DNA of 64,000 bases from Symbiodinium natans (GCA_905221605.1 CAJNDS010000424.1:491978-555977), one strand, 5' to 3'. Shown: positions 43,171 through 53,882, numbered from the stretch's first letter. Translations and numbers: made by a program. Notes: generated from the sequence alone by a model not told the origin.

Positions 43171-43230
43171 GCGTCACCTTCAGCCCCGAAACCGGCGCTG
43201 TGCTTCGTGAAGTGCTCAGCGTCATTCCAG
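43171..43230 (+). CDS. Putative exon
   Basis: Acceptor 'gactttgcag' then G; frame from 43173 reads VTFSPETGAVLREVLSVIPG. Ends where another small element (aggatgggct) begins. Gene unknown. Confidence 0.6.
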
Positions 43231-43459
43231 GATGGGCTGGTTTGGGCCTGTTCTAGGGGGATAGTTTTTTGCCAAACCTAAACCCTAAACCCTGAACCCT
43301 AAACCCTAAACCCCAAACCCTAAACCCTAAACCCCAAACCCTAAACCCTAAACCTGAATGATCCTGGGGCGGAAGAGGTCAAGGCACTTAAGATGACCTG
43401 AGTTCGACGGTCTGCTCGGGACATGATGGCTGCGCCTCGGAGCTGAAGCAGAATCTTCG

Positions 43460-43571
43460 CCTTGGGGACGAATTGAACCCCAAAAGGGTGTCTGGTCCAT
43501 ATACCTTAGTAGGGATTATAGTAGTATAGGGGAAACGAACCGCAATCTTAGGGTTCCTTTGGTCCTCAAGG
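43460..43571. mobile_element. Introner candidate, CCTTGGGGAC family
   Basis: Ends 'cttggggacgaattgaaccc' and 'agggttcctttggtcctcaag'-type are inverted repeats. Flanked by coding-like DNA (SGHDGCASELKQNLR upstream in one frame), with GC at the left flank and AG at the right end, so it fits a GC-AG intron. Confidence 0.65.
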
Positions 43572-43739
43572 AGGGTTGAGATGGTCTGGCACTTACATAG
43601 CGCTTGGGTTTTTCGGCTTTTGGTTGATAGTTGAGTGTTTGATTATATGGTGTCACCCTCTAACCCTAAACCCAAAACCCTAAACCCTAAAACCCTAAAC
43701 CCTAAACTAACCCTAAACCCTAAACCCTAAACCCCAAAG

Positions 43740-43850
43740 GCCCTTACCCGGGATTGGTCAGTGGCGCAAGATGGGCACCCAGCTGTTCACTCAGGCGAGC
43801 GCAAGGTGCGCGAGTCTCCGAGAGCCATTGAAGGAACGTGCCCTTCTCCG
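43740..43850 (+). CDS. Putative exon with telomere-motif donor
   Basis: Exactly 37 codons: ALTRDWSVAQDGHPAVHSGE then RKVRESPRAIEGTCPSP. Acceptor 'accccaaag' then G lies at the end of a CCCTAAA run, and the donor is GTTTAGGGTTTAGG itself. Gene unknown; could belong to the transcript upstream of ALG12. Confidence 0.6.
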
Positions 43851-43931
43851 GTTTAGGGTTTAGGGTTTAGGGTTTAGGATTTAGGGTTTAGGGTTTAGGG
43901 GTTGGTCGTTGTTGATACACACAACCCTCAG

Positions 43932-44031
43932 AATTTGTCATAGTGGGGTAATTTTTTTCCTGTTTCAGGGTACTTAAAACTAAATAAGGACAAGGAGTGT
44001 GGGATTCAATACTATCCCAACCCTGAACTAG
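43932..44031 (+). mobile_element. Introner candidate, TTTGTCATAGT family
   Basis: Same family as ALG12 intron 1 (44430-44532): shares 'tttgtcatagt', 'agggtacttaaa' and 'actatcccaaccntgaacta'. Bounded by GA on the left and AG plus GA on the right, which would allow a GA-AG intron, perhaps in the ALG12 5' untranslated region. Confidence 0.65.
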
Positions 44032-44226
44032 GAGACGAGAAGCCTAGCAGGATTCATATGGTCCAATCGATTGCAGTAGAATGGGGGGGGGTTCATAAAG
44101 TGGTCCAGGAAGTTTGCGTCATCCCAGCCCGCATGCCACATGCTTGTTGAGATCTCTTGGCACTCAGCGGGCTCACGCTTCGCACCACAAATCCCGCAAT
44201 ACTGCCTTCTAGAAGCCTCTGCGCTA

Positions 44227-46598
44227 ATGGAAGAAGACATGGAAGATATGGAAGAATACATCGAAGATCGATCAAGTTGGTCAGCTGGCTTATTCGAGAT
44301 GATCTACGATGGCCTGCTGCTGATTGTGGTGACCCTCCACGTCATTTCGACTCCTTACACCAAGGTTGAGGAAAGCTTCAATCTCCAGGCCTGCCACGAC
44401 ATACTCAAGCATGGCAAAGACCATGGGCAGTATCTTTGTCATAGTTGGGGAACATTTTACATTGTTGAGGGTACTTAAACCCAAGAAGGACTATGAACAT
44501 AAGTTTTTAAGACTATCCCAACCATGAACTAGGTATGACCACCTGCAGTTTCCAGGGGCGGTGCCCCGTACATTCCTGGGTTCACTCATGGTCTCGGGGC
44601 TTGCTTACCCCTGGCAACTCATGGGCTTACAGGGCCCCTCGCTGTTGCGCTGGGTGCGCTTCATGCTGGGCCTCGTGTCGGTCGTCATGCACGCAAACCT
44701 GCGACTCGCGGTGGAGGCCGAGTTCGGCTTCGTGGCCTCACGTCTCATGGCGCTGCTGACGATGACGCAGTTCCACCTTCCCTTCTACATGAGCCTTGGT
44801 AGCCCAGTGGTACCCTTTACTTTTTTTTTGTGGTTCTGGGTTCCCTTATAAAGTAACCAACCAAAAAAGAGTGCCCTTGTCATAATATGTAAGGAGCCGG
44901 ACGCTCCCAAATGTCTTTGCTCTGCAGCTGGCAACCATGGCCCAGTCAGAGCTGCTAGGCAGGGCGCTAGGGGAGCTTTCTGTTTTTCCGACCCCTTCTT
45001 GGCGTTGAGGCGATGTTGCCCAGGAATACTCCTCACAGGCAAAAGAAGTGATTAACCCTAAGCCCTAAACCCTGGACCCTACATAGACCCTAACCCCTAA
45101 ACCAGCTGAGGCTGGTGTTTGGCAGTGGCTACACGTGCTTGGCGCTCTTGGGCCTTGCAGCCGCCATCTTCCGCTGCGACCTGCTGGTCTTGATCGTTCC
45201 TTGGGGGGGCGAAAGTACACCAAAACGGCTTTGGTCCATATGGCAAGTTTAGGGTTTAGGGTTTATAGGGTTTATAAGGGTTTAGGGTTTAGGGTTGGGG
45301 GTTAGGGTTTAGGGTTTGCAGGAGCATGGGGTACCTGATCCCAATACAAGACCCGGATTCAGGGACTCGTGTAGTTTCCCAAGGCACCAGTCGGCCTCGT
45401 GTTGCTGTGGCAGCGCCGGGTGAACTTCCTCAAGGCCGCAGCTGCCACTGCCCTGGCCGCCTTCTTGGGTGCTTCGACTCTGGGTAGCGCAATGGTACCC
45501 GTTTGCCCTCCTTTTTTGGGGGTTCTGGGTTCCCTTATCAAGTAACCAACCCCCAACAATAGTAGGGTACCCCTGGTGCAATTTGGTTACTGGGCCGCCA
45601 AGGCTTTCGGTGGCTGTTGACTCTGTGCTCTGGCAGCGACGGCTTTGGCCCGAGTTCGAGGTCCTGTGGTTCAACACTGCGGAAAACAAGTCCAGTGCCT
45701 TGGGGACTAAATGAACCCTAAAAGGGTTATGTTCCATATGCCTTAAATCAGGAGTATAGTAGAATAGGGTATATGCCCGCAACTTTCGGGTTCACTTGGT
45801 CCCCAAGGTGAGTGGGGAACTCTTCCACCGCTCTGGTACTTCTACTCCGCTCTGCCCAAAGCGCTTTTGGGCGCGTTACCTCTCGCCCTACTGGCGGCGA
45901 CCATCGAGCCACGGGCGCGGCCGCTCGTTCTGATCCCTCTGGCCTTCGTAGCCCTGTACTCCTTCTTGCCGCATAAGGAGCTTCGATTCATCCTCCCGGT
46001 CCTTCCACTCCTGAACGCGGCCGCCGGCGTTGCAGGTGCGCGCGCCCTGCGATGGAAGGGGCGGTGGAGACGGCTGGCTACCGTGGGCCTCTTTCTCCTG
46101 GGCCTTGGGTCTATGTTCGTCACTTGCATCATGACGTTCGCCTCATTTTTCAACTACCCGGGTGGACTGGCTCTCGCCGGTCTGCACGCGACCGAGTGCA
46201 ACTCGTCCCAACCGCTGGCCGTGCACATTGGCAACATGGCAGCTATTTCTGGCGTGTCTCGATTTCTTCAGGAGCGTTCAGACTGGCAGTACTCCAAAGA
46301 AGAGAATCTGAGTCCCCACGCCTTGTCGGCAAAAGGATTTGACCGACTGCTCTCCGAGTTTCCCGAAGTGCCCGGCTACCACTGCACCGCTATCGTGTAC
46401 GGCTTCAGCGCCATGAAACTCGAGCCAAGGTGGCCTGGACTGAACATGCTCCTATCCCCCCAGGTCTACATCCTGGCTAGGGCGCAAGATGGCACCACCG
46501 ACGCCTGCAACGTATCTACGCACCCGAAGTGGAGCGCTGCGAGCCGTCCAGAGTTCCAGGCCCTTAGCCCTCTTAACCCTCCCTGCCGCCCAAAGTGA
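44227..46598 (+). CDS. ALG12: ALG12 mannosyltransferase, seven exons
   Basis: Dol-P-Man:Man7GlcNAc2-PP-dolichol alpha-1,6-mannosyltransferase, a multi-pass ER membrane GT-C enzyme adding the eighth mannose of the N-glycan precursor (family knowledge). Exons: 44227-44429, 44533-44790, 44894-44950, 45111-45195, 45384-45475, 45603-45694, 45808-46598; 1578 nt, 525 residues plus TGA. Hallmarks: [12 protein letters not shown] in the first luminal loop (residues 43-54, with the catalytic acidic residue), [16 protein letters not shown] (69-84), [45 protein letters not shown] (316-323) and SFFNYPGG. Introns: GT-AG, GA-AG, GC-AG, GT-AG, GA-AG, GT-AG, all with G after AG. Start chosen at the first ATG after a weak upstream open stretch; the frame is open back to 44140, so an earlier start is possible. 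Confidence 0.9.
44430..44532 (+). mobile_element. ALG12 intron 1, introner with GTAT duplication
   Basis: 103 bp, GTATCTTT...GAACTAG. GTAT is repeated immediately after the intron, so the duplication supplies the GT donor. Imperfect inverted ends tagttgggga / tcccaacca. Confidence 0.8.
44791..44893 (+). mobile_element. ALG12 intron 2, GA-AG introner with GAGCC duplication
   Basis: 103 bp. GAGCC occurs at the intron start and directly after its AG. Contains 'tggtagcccagtggtaccct' and 'agtaaccaaccaaaa', the hallmarks of the family also found at 45476 and 61223. The 3' inverted end is shortened. The reading frame ([10 protein letters not shown]) is only restored by this removal. Confidence 0.85.
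44951..45110 (+). other. ALG12 intron 3, GC-AG, with CCCTAAA stretch
   Basis: GCTG repeated at both borders. The 3' part is diverged CCCTAAA units ending 'accagctgag'. Removal restores a 28-residue spacing between VFAL and FRCDL. Confidence 0.7.
45196..45383 (+). mobile_element. ALG12 intron 4, CCTTGGGG introner with internal TTTAGGG
   Basis: GTTCCTTGGGG at the start and 'ttcccaag' at the end match the CCTTGGGGAC family; 'tggtccatatgg' is shared with 43460-43571. About 80 bp of TTTAGGG motif (45247-45318) sits inside, splitting the element. Confidence 0.7.
45476..45602 (+). mobile_element. ALG12 intron 5, GA-AG introner
   Basis: 127 bp with both ends of the family: 'gggtagcgcaatggtaccc' and 'ggttactgggccgccaag' are inverted repeats. 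Border duplication is eroded (GACTCT versus GCTTTC). In-frame result GASLSVAVDS. Confidence 0.8.
45695..45807 (+). mobile_element. ALG12 intron 6, GT-AG introner with GTG duplication
   Basis: 113 bp, GTG then 'ccttggggactaaatgaacc' to 'gggttcacttggtccccaag', followed by GTG. Clear inverted ends of about 20 bp. In-frame result NKSSEWGT. Confidence 0.9.
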
Positions 46599-47428
46599 CC
46601 TGGCCCTCACCGCAAGCGTCGCGGCCCAGCACAGTGAGCAAAAAGATTCTGCCTCACTCATGTTGTTAGGGTTTAGGGTTTAGGGTTTAGGGTTTAGGGT
46701 TTAGGGTTTAGGGTTTCAGTTGGCACAAGGGCAAAGATATCTGCCTCTGCTCCCTCGACCTCTTGCTCCCCACAAATGGCGCTGCAGGGGCATTGCTCTC
46801 GAGGAGGGCATGTGACAATGGGATCCGAGCATCCGCCAAGTTTCGCCTGTGGAAATATTGCAATATTTGGGCCCAATACCCCTTAATTCAGGAAAATCCC
46901 CTAAACCCTAAACCCGAAACCCTAATTAGTTTATAAGGAGACCCGTAATATGATTCAAGGTCTATTCCTTAATTGAGTTTTTTTTTTTTTGGGGGGGGGG
47001 GGGCTCTTTGGGCCTGTATCTGCAGAGCACAGGATGGCGTCAGTTTTTGTTCTTGACCAAAGCGGTCCTATCCCTAAGCCCGTAAACCCTAAACCCCAAA
47101 CCCTAAACCCTAAACCCTGAGCCCTAAACCCTAAACCCTAGCCCAAGCCTCCAGGATTCAGGGCTTTAGGATGCTGTGGGCTTTGGGGGTTTCATACCAG
47201 GGGTCGGAATGATTTCAGATAGGGTTTAAGGTTTAGGGTTCAGGGTTTAGGGTCTAGGGTTTAGGTTTCCTATTTTGACTCAAAAGCCCCATTCGAACTA
47301 GGGGCTTCATACAAGGGGTCGGAATAATTACTAATCGGGTTCCCTTATCGTTCCTACAAAATGCTACTACTATTACTAAGGCCCCTCTAGTAGGCCTTCC
47401 CCTGGGAAAATCTTCCTGAAACCCCGTT
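46599..47428. other. No gene supported
   Basis: TTTAGGG array 46668-46716, an island at 46720-46880 that is open in several frames without clear splice sites, T-run plus G-run 46979-47003, CCCTAAA stretches 47084-47140, and two copies of 'ggggtcggaatnattnct' (47203, 47318) that mark another small repeat also present at 56503. Confidence 0.45.
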
Positions 47429-47529
47429 ATGCCTCAACTCAAGAGCCTTGTCCTTGTCGCTGCTGCGAGCATCTCACAGGTACATACATCTACTGCCTCC
47501 AGCTCCACCGGGGCGTCGATTCGAGGCGC
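47429..47529 (+). CDS. Putative first exon with signal-peptide-like start
   Basis: ATG at 47429; MPQLKSLVLVAAASISQVHT then SSSTGASIRGA. A short basic n-region, hydrophobic core and small-residue end resemble a secretory signal. Ends before a C-run/A-run. Gene unknown. Confidence 0.45.
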
Positions 47530-47693
47530 CATCAGCACCCCCCCCCCAAAAAAAAAAGACATATATATATATATATATATTAAAACAAAAAATAAGAATA
47601 ATGAATAATAATAATGATACTAATAGTAATAATAAAACATGACACACACACACAAAAGGATCGCAGACCCCTAGCTGAGAAGCTGAAGGAAAG

Positions 47694-47754
47694 GTGTTGA
47701 ACGTTCAAGGCTCTTATGAGGAAGTGCTCACACCAACGAGGCGGCAGAAGCAAG
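47694..47754 (+). CDS. Putative exon
   Basis: Acceptor 'aaggaaag' then G, frame from 47694: VLNVQGSYEEVLTPTRRQKQ, donor GTTGAG after CAAG. May follow the exon at 47429. Confidence 0.5.
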
Positions 47755-47880
47755 GTTGAGTTCAAGCCACCCCAAACCTACACCCCAAGTCCTGAAACCC
47801 CCTAACCCTAAACCCTAAACTCTAAACCCTAAACCCTAAACCCTAGACCGTGCGCCTTTTGGAGCCCTTCTTTGCTGCAG

Positions 47881-47945
47881 GGCGCCATGGGCCTCTATCT
47901 TCAAGGCGTGGTCAGCTCCTTCGGTCGGTTTTGGGCCATTCCTAG
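47881..47945 (+). CDS. Putative exon with GA donor
   Basis: Acceptor 'cttctttgctgcag' then G; frame from 47883 reads AMGLYLQGVVSSFGRFWAIP. Ends at GAGGGTTTAGGG, a GA donor joined to telomere motif. Confidence 0.5.
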
Positions 47946-48740
47946 GAGGGTTTAGGGTCTAGGGTTCAGGGCTTAGGGCCCTTATTTCCTTTTTTTAGGG
48001 TTGGGGTTCCCTTAGAATCCCCACTTTAAAAAACCAAGAAGGGCACCATTTTTATTCCCAGGTTCCTCCCGGGTCTTGATTCTGTGTTTGGCCCAAAGCC
48101 CCTGAAACTGTTTGGGCAGAGTAGCCCCTTGTTCCCCCTTTTCTAGGGTTTAGGTTCCCTTAGAAGCTCCTTTAAACCAAAAAAGGGCGCCATTTTGTTT
48201 TCCTAGGTTACTCTTGGGTCTAGGATTCGGGTTTTGGGTCTAAGGTTTCAAGATGTAGGTTTTAACTAGAGCTTACAATGGCAATAAAGCCCACACACTT
48301 TGAGCTTGTTCGAGCTAGGGGTATTGGTCTACTAAACCTGCTTGGGCCAAAACCTCTGTCGCAATCGCTGAGCCCTTTATAACCCATCACGCCCTTTAAC
48401 TCGAACTCTACACCCTAAACCCATATCAAAGCCTCCTGAATACTAAACCATTACAGGCTTAGTTTGAGGTGTACCTAAAATTTTCTCAGTCTTCTGCTTT
48501 TCATGCCCCTATCATGCCCTACCCCTCAACCCTCACTGAACCTCCTCAACCCTCCCCCTATGGACCCTATACCTGAAATATTCTGCAACCCCATCATTCC
48601 TAACCCTGAACCCTGGACCCAAAACCAATGAAAACAGAAGACCCTGGACCCCAAACCCAAACACCATAAGACCCCTAAATCTTCAACCCTCAACCCCTAA
48701 ACCCTAAACCCTAAATCCGGAAATCCCAAGACCCCTAACC
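47946..48740. repeat. Degenerate small repeats, no gene
   Basis: Two copies of a 'gggttcccttagaa..ccaaaaagggcaccattttnttncctaggtt' segment (47998-48080, 48145-48225), also seen at 29930, then diverged CCCTAAA-like DNA. Confidence 0.45.
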
Positions 48741-48748
48741 CCTACAAG

Positions 48749-48836
48749 GCGGCCAGCTCGCTTTCTTCCGTCGGTGGCGCAGGGCACCAGACAGCGCTCG
48801 GCACTGAGACCAGGTTACGAAGCCCTCTTTCTTCTC
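48749..48836 (+). CDS. Putative exon
   Basis: Acceptor 'cctacaag' then G; reads AASSLSSVGGAGHQTALGTE then TRLRSPLSS. Low-complexity Ser/Gly/Ala but not a translation of the telomere motif. Gene unknown. Confidence 0.35.
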
Positions 48837-49229
48837 AGGGTTTAGGGTTTAGGGTGCTTGGGTTTGGGTTTAGGGTTTAGGGTTTAGGGTTTAGGGTTCA
48901 GGGTTTCGGGTGCTTGGGTTTAGGGTTTAGGGTGCTTGGGTTTAGGGTTTAGGGTGCTTGGGTTTAGGGGTTAGGGTACATGGATTTAGAGTTTAGGGTG
49001 CTAGTTTTTAGGGAAGGGGCAAGCAGGACTTGAGGCTTTGGGTTGTTTGTCTTCCGGGGAGGAGGGGTTTGCGTGTCCTGGCGGAGGGTTTTGGCTTTGC
49101 TGCAAGGCCCTAGACCCCCCGAAGCGCCCTAGACCCCCCTTCAAAACCTCTAAAACCCCAATCTAACCCCAATCAAACCCCAAACCCCAGACCCTAAACC
49201 CCAAACCCTAAACCCTAAACCCCCAAAAA

Positions 49230-49329
49230 CACCCTGGGGCCTCAACCTGGGCAAGCTCCTGGAGTTTTTGAGGCGAGCCAGGCGGCCCCCAAGCCGGGTG
49301 CGGAGTTGCAGTGGGCCCCGGCCTCGTGC
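49230..49329 (+). CDS. Putative exon with GA donor
   Basis: Frame reads PQPGQAPGVFEASQAAPKPG then AELQWAPASC; likely acceptor at 49272 (tttttgag then G); ends at GAGGGTTTAGGG. Gene unknown. Confidence 0.45.
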
Positions 49330-49788
49330 GAGGGTTTAGGGCTTAGGGTTTGGGGTTTAGGGTTCAGGGTTTAGGGTTTAGGGTTTGGGGTTTAGGGTTC
49401 AGGGTTCAGGGTTTAGGGTTCAGGGTTTAGGGTTTCGGGGTTAGGGGGAGGTTGGCCTCCTTTGCTTTTACTTAAGATGTTCAGGGTTTTTCGTGCTTTG
49501 GCGGTGGGGGGGGGGGGGGTTGTGGCATGGTTTGAGTCGATAAACCCTATAAACCCTAGACCCTAAACCCCAAGCCCTCATAGGGTTCGCGGGCTGAGGC
49601 CAAAAAACAAGCAATTCCCCGTGTATTCCTCGGGCTGCGAGAGCTCCTGCAGCCAAGGAAACCACCGGCTTCTGCACAGACCTGAAGTTGCGGCCTCAGC
49701 TCTATCCCTTTTAGGCTCTCTAGGGTTTAGGGTTTGGGGTTTGGGGTTTAGGGTTTAGGGTTTGGGGAGGTTAGGATCGAAACCCCAA

Positions 49789-49875
49789 GCTCTTCAAGCT
49801 TCGCGGACTACATCACGCAGACTCTCCAAAACACATGTTTCTGCAAACGGGTGCTGCATGGTGATGCTAAGCACA
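49789..49875 (+). CDS. Putative exon
   Basis: Reads SSSFADYITQTLQNTCFCKR then VLHGDAKHM in one open frame; a TTTAGGG run precedes and CCCTAAA follows, the reverse of the usual order. Gene unknown. Confidence 0.45.
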
Positions 49876-49901
49876 TGGCCGCCCCCACCCCTCCCCACCC
49901 C

Positions 49902-50005
49902 AACCCTAAACCCTAAACCCTAAACCCTAAGCCCTAAGCCCTAAGCCCTAAGCCCTAAGCCCTAAGCCCGAAGCCCTAAGCCCTAAGCCCTAAGCCCTAA
50001 GCCCT
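49902..50005 (-). repeat. Array of the variant CCCTAAG
   Basis: About 14 units; after three CCCTAAA units almost all are CCCTAAG. A second CCCTAAG array is at 51580-51625. Confidence 0.85.
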
Positions 50006-50039
50006 ACCTGGGAAACCCAAACCCTACAGAATTTTAGTA

Positions 50040-51580
50040 GTTTCAACTAAAACTGGTTTTGCCCAGTGGATGGCGGAAACCCCACGAAATGGCGGAAACA
50101 GCTGCTTAAGGGTTTGGTGGGCAAGAATTGGGATTGAAGTTTTTTGACAAACGGTCTTTGGAAGATGCCTTTTTTCAGTCCTGTGATTGCGTTTTTCATT
50201 TTCTGAGATCGCGTTTTTCGTGTGCAGTAGGTTGATGCTCCAGCGGCATCGCGCAGAGCATGTACTATGTCTCGATCAACGAAGATCGACCATAAACCTA
50301 CAATACTTAAACCCTTAATGCTATGGACCCTAAACCCCTAAAACCCTAAGCCCAACACTGCAGAACTGTGACCGTTGTGCAGAGCATGTACGATGCCTCG
50401 CATGCACGCCAAATCCTTGTTCCGACGCTTTAACCCAAGCCCTAAACCCTGAAAAGAGAGCTCTTGCCATTGCTCCCTGACTGTGCTTCGAAGATTGGCG
50501 CTTCTCCAGCCCAAACACCCTATAAAACATTCGCAACCCTAAGCCCATATCATGCAAGACCTTAAATTAAGCTTTAAACCAACACACTGAACTTTCGTGC
50601 GATGGCTCCACCGGAAGGGGGGGGGAGGGGTAGTGGGTGGGGGGTGGGGGGGTGGAAGGGAACCGAGAGGGCGGAGGGCTAATCAGTTTTATTTTAGAAC
50701 TCAAAATAGCGTTTTTTGAAAATCAAAATAGCGTTTTTTGAAACACATTGGAAAAAAGAGATGGCGGAAATAGGCGGCGAGATGGCGGAAATCGGCGGTC
50801 AAATGGCGGAAAACGCCGGAATGCAATTTTTCGGGCCAGCCCGAAGTTTCAGTTTTTCCATTTTGAAGTGGCAGAAATACCGGGAGAGGCCGCAAATCTT
50901 GAGACATCAGCTGCGTGCTGTCTGCCAGCTTGCGCGCACGCCATGTGGTCTGGGATTCAGGGTGTTATGTGTGGGATTCGACACTCACCATAAATATATA
51001 AGGGTTTATATTTAACGTGTATTGGGTTTTGGTTTGCTGAGGTGTTGAACCGTGAGTCCAGGTTTGGTTTCGGCTCTGCCGCGCTTCTGGAAGCTTTTTG
51101 CCTGACAAACTCTGAGCGCGAAAGCCCGGTGTCTAGTGCCTGCTGCTTGCAAGCCGTGCAGTGCTTGGACATCATGCCCCAAAGTGCAACTGCGGCTCAC
51201 ATAAGCCCTCAAAAACTGGGATGCTCCGAGGCTACGATGGGTCTCATGAATGAGGTTTCAGGTCAAGGTATTGCCAGAGTTCAGGCTTAGTTCTGGGCCT
51301 CATGGCGTAATATAGTTGTATCCAATTCCAGGATACAAGCCAACATACCACAGAGCTGGGCCAAACCGACATGGCCAAATGCAAGTTCTGAAAATCTGAA
51401 ATGCCGTTTTTTGTTTTTGACGTTCCGTTTTTTGGCAAGACCCCACTGCTCAACATTTCAATTTTTGCCTGGCAACCCTGAAAACCAAAAACTTCAACAT
51501 GCCAATTTTCCCAGGAGATGGCGGAAATATTGCACTTTCCTCCTCATAGCCTTTTTTTTGAAACCCAGGGTTTCCCAGGT
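50040..51580. repeat. AT-richer region with repeated ATGGCGGAAA motif
   Basis: ATGGCGGAAA occurs at about 50071, 50092, 50761, 50782, 50803 and 51519, three of them 21 bp apart. 'aaaatagcgttttttgaaa' is tandemly doubled near 50704-50741. ORFs are short and unconvincing. Confidence 0.5.
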
Positions 51581-52317
51581 AAGCCCTAAGCCCTAAGCCC
51601 TAAGCCCTAAGCCCTAAGCCCTAAACCAACCCTCAACCCTAAACCCTAAACCCGAATCCCCACACATGGCAGGTGGGCTCAGGGCCCACGGCTCTCGCTC
51701 TGCTGGTGCCTCAGAGTGGGGTTCGAGGCTCGTAAACCCTAACCCCAAACCCCAAACCCCAAACCGTAAGCCCTAAACCCGATTAGGAAACCCTAAACCC
51801 TAAACCTTAAACCCTAAACCCGAATCCCCAACATGAGCCTCATAGGTGCGGGCTTTAGGGGTTTGAGGTTCAGGGTCGTAGGGTTTCAGGGTCTCTATAC
51901 ACCCGACAGTCTTCAGGCCTTTTCAATGGCCCTCCGAAGATTCAACCTTGCCCTGCCCCAACCCCCCAAGCCTAAGCAACAAGAGTGCAAACCCTAAACC
52001 CTGAAATCCTCCGCGTGAGCCTAGCATCACTCAGCCCTAAACACCCCTAAGCCCTAAGCTCCCTAAACCCCAAAGCCCTGATGAGCCCTTAAAGCCCTAT
52101 GAGCCCAGAAATCCTGATCCTCTACACCCTAAACCCCTCATCCCTGAACCCCTAAACCCCTAAACCCCACAAGCCCTATATGGGAATTTTCCCAAAATAG
52201 GGGTAAAGATAGAATCCCCTAAAAGGGACCCCCGAAAAAGGGTACCCCTGTCCTCGGAAACCCCCATATGAGGCTGTAGTATACTGCCCCCGATTATAAT
52301 TCTATTAAGGACTGTCA

Positions 52318-52457
52318 GTATAACCCTAAACCCTAAACCCTATAAGCCCTAAACCCTAAACCCTAAACCCTGTAAGCCCTAAACCCTAAACCCTATAAGC
52401 CCTAAACCCTAAACCCTAAACCCTATAAGCCCTAAACCCTAAACCCTAAACCCTACA
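52318..52457 (-). repeat. CCCTAAA array with higher-order CCCTATAAG units
   Basis: Blocks of three or four CCCTAAA units alternate regularly with 'ccctataagccctaaa', about four times. Confidence 0.8.
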
Positions 52458-52654
52458 AAGCCCTACAGGACGCTGTAGGCCCACCGCCACTGGTTCCCTG
52501 CCCAGGCCTGGCTTTCCGCGACAGCGGGGCCTACCGCGCGTTGATCACGCAGGCGGGCTTAGGGTTTAGGGGTTTTAGGGTTTAGGATTGAGGGTTTAAA
52601 ATTTAGGGTTTAGGGTTCAGGGTTCAGGGTTCAGGGTTTAGGGTTTAGGGTTTA

Positions 52655-53017
52655 CCTGCAACCTCCGCAGGCGCAAAATTCAGCCTGAGGCTATGTTGTC
52701 TCTTCTTTCCGCCTGAGTGATGAAATTCCGCCTCTGCTTTTAAAAATTGCCCGAAGCCGATTTCAAACAAAAGAATACTCACGCAGCTGATGATAACACC
52801 CTCCGGGAAAATCCGCCCGAAGCTTGCTTAAATCTGCCCGAAGCTTGGGCAAATCCGCCCGTGCCATCGCGGCGTTTACGATTGTTGTCCAGCCTGCAAA
52901 TATCCTAAGATAAAGTTTACGGCAAGTTCCGCCTGCAGACATAAAATTCGCCCGCAACAAGGTTCAGGCGCCTGAAGACCGAAAGGCAGAATTCTGCGCC
53001 CGAATGGAGGTTGCAGG
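52655..53017. mobile_element. 363-bp inverted-repeat element in a TTTAGGG array
   Basis: Ends 'cctgcaacctccgcaggcgc' and 'gcgcccgaatggaggttgca' (plus gg) are inverted repeats. Flanked by TA on both sides, as for Tc1/mariner-type small elements (family knowledge). The interior has repeated 'aatctgcccgaagcttg' and 'aaatccgcccg' motifs. It splits a TTTAGGG array: TTTA before, TAGGGTTTA after. Confidence 0.85.
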
Positions 53018-53475
53018 TAGGGTTTATAGGGTACTGAACTTGGGGGCTTTGGCATTGTGCACAGCTTAATCGGATGGGGAACTCTGATGCTCGTGCGGCG
53101 TTGGAGTGAGTGTCTGCAAAAACATTGTAGGGTATCTCTTTTTTGGGAGGGAGGGGGGGTGGGGAGTTTAGGTTTGGGGGTTTCTTCTGAGGGGTTATAG
53201 AGCTGCGTTAGAGCAGTGCATGGGGTGGCGTTGCTTCACATGGGGATCAAGGCTGACTGGCGGCTTCAGGTTTTTGAAAGGCTGCTTTGCGCGTTCATGG
53301 AGGGATATAGCTCAGCTGAAGAAGCCTCAGGTTGCATGACAAAAAAGCCTCTACTTGCCTCAGTCAAATGCCAACCTCTGAGCACCTGCCCTTAAACGAA
53401 AAAAAGGCAAAGGCCCCGAACCCCCCCCCCCCCCCCCCCCTGGCTTCCTCCCGCCCCCCCCTCAGCTGTGGGAAG
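53018..53475. other. No gene supported; 20-nt poly-C
   Basis: Unique DNA with a G-run (53150-53165) and poly-C 53421-53440 close to the next putative exon. Confidence 0.4.
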
Positions 53476-53548
53476 GTGAACAACACCCCGCCCATACAGC
53501 CCTCCCCATCTGCCGACGCCTACAAGGCCCCGCAGCGCAGGGATGAGG
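53476..53548 (+). CDS. Putative exon
   Basis: Acceptor 'gtgggaag' then G; reads VNNTPPIQPSPSADAYKAPQ then RRDE; donor GTAGGTTTAGGG. Gene unknown. Confidence 0.45.
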
Positions 53549-53882
53549 GTAGGTTTAGGGCTTGGGGTTTGGGGTTTAGGGTTTAGGGTTTAGGGTTTAG
53601 GCCTTTGGGGATTGGGGTGTGCTGGGGCCTTGGGTTTCGATCTCTTTGTGGCGCGGGGAATCAAAATTCTGGCCCTTTGAGCCCCGCAGCCATGCTAGAA
53701 TCTAGGATGCCCAGTAGTGCGCTTAGTCTCGCTTTTAGGGTTGGGATGCCTTTTCATTTGCATTGGCAAACATAGCTGAAATCTGGCCTGTCGTTGTTTT
53801 TGCATATGGGTTTCGGGGTTCTCCAGTTGAAGTCACCACCCTATGCACTGAGGTGGTTTGGGGTTTTGTGGTGGTTAGGGTT

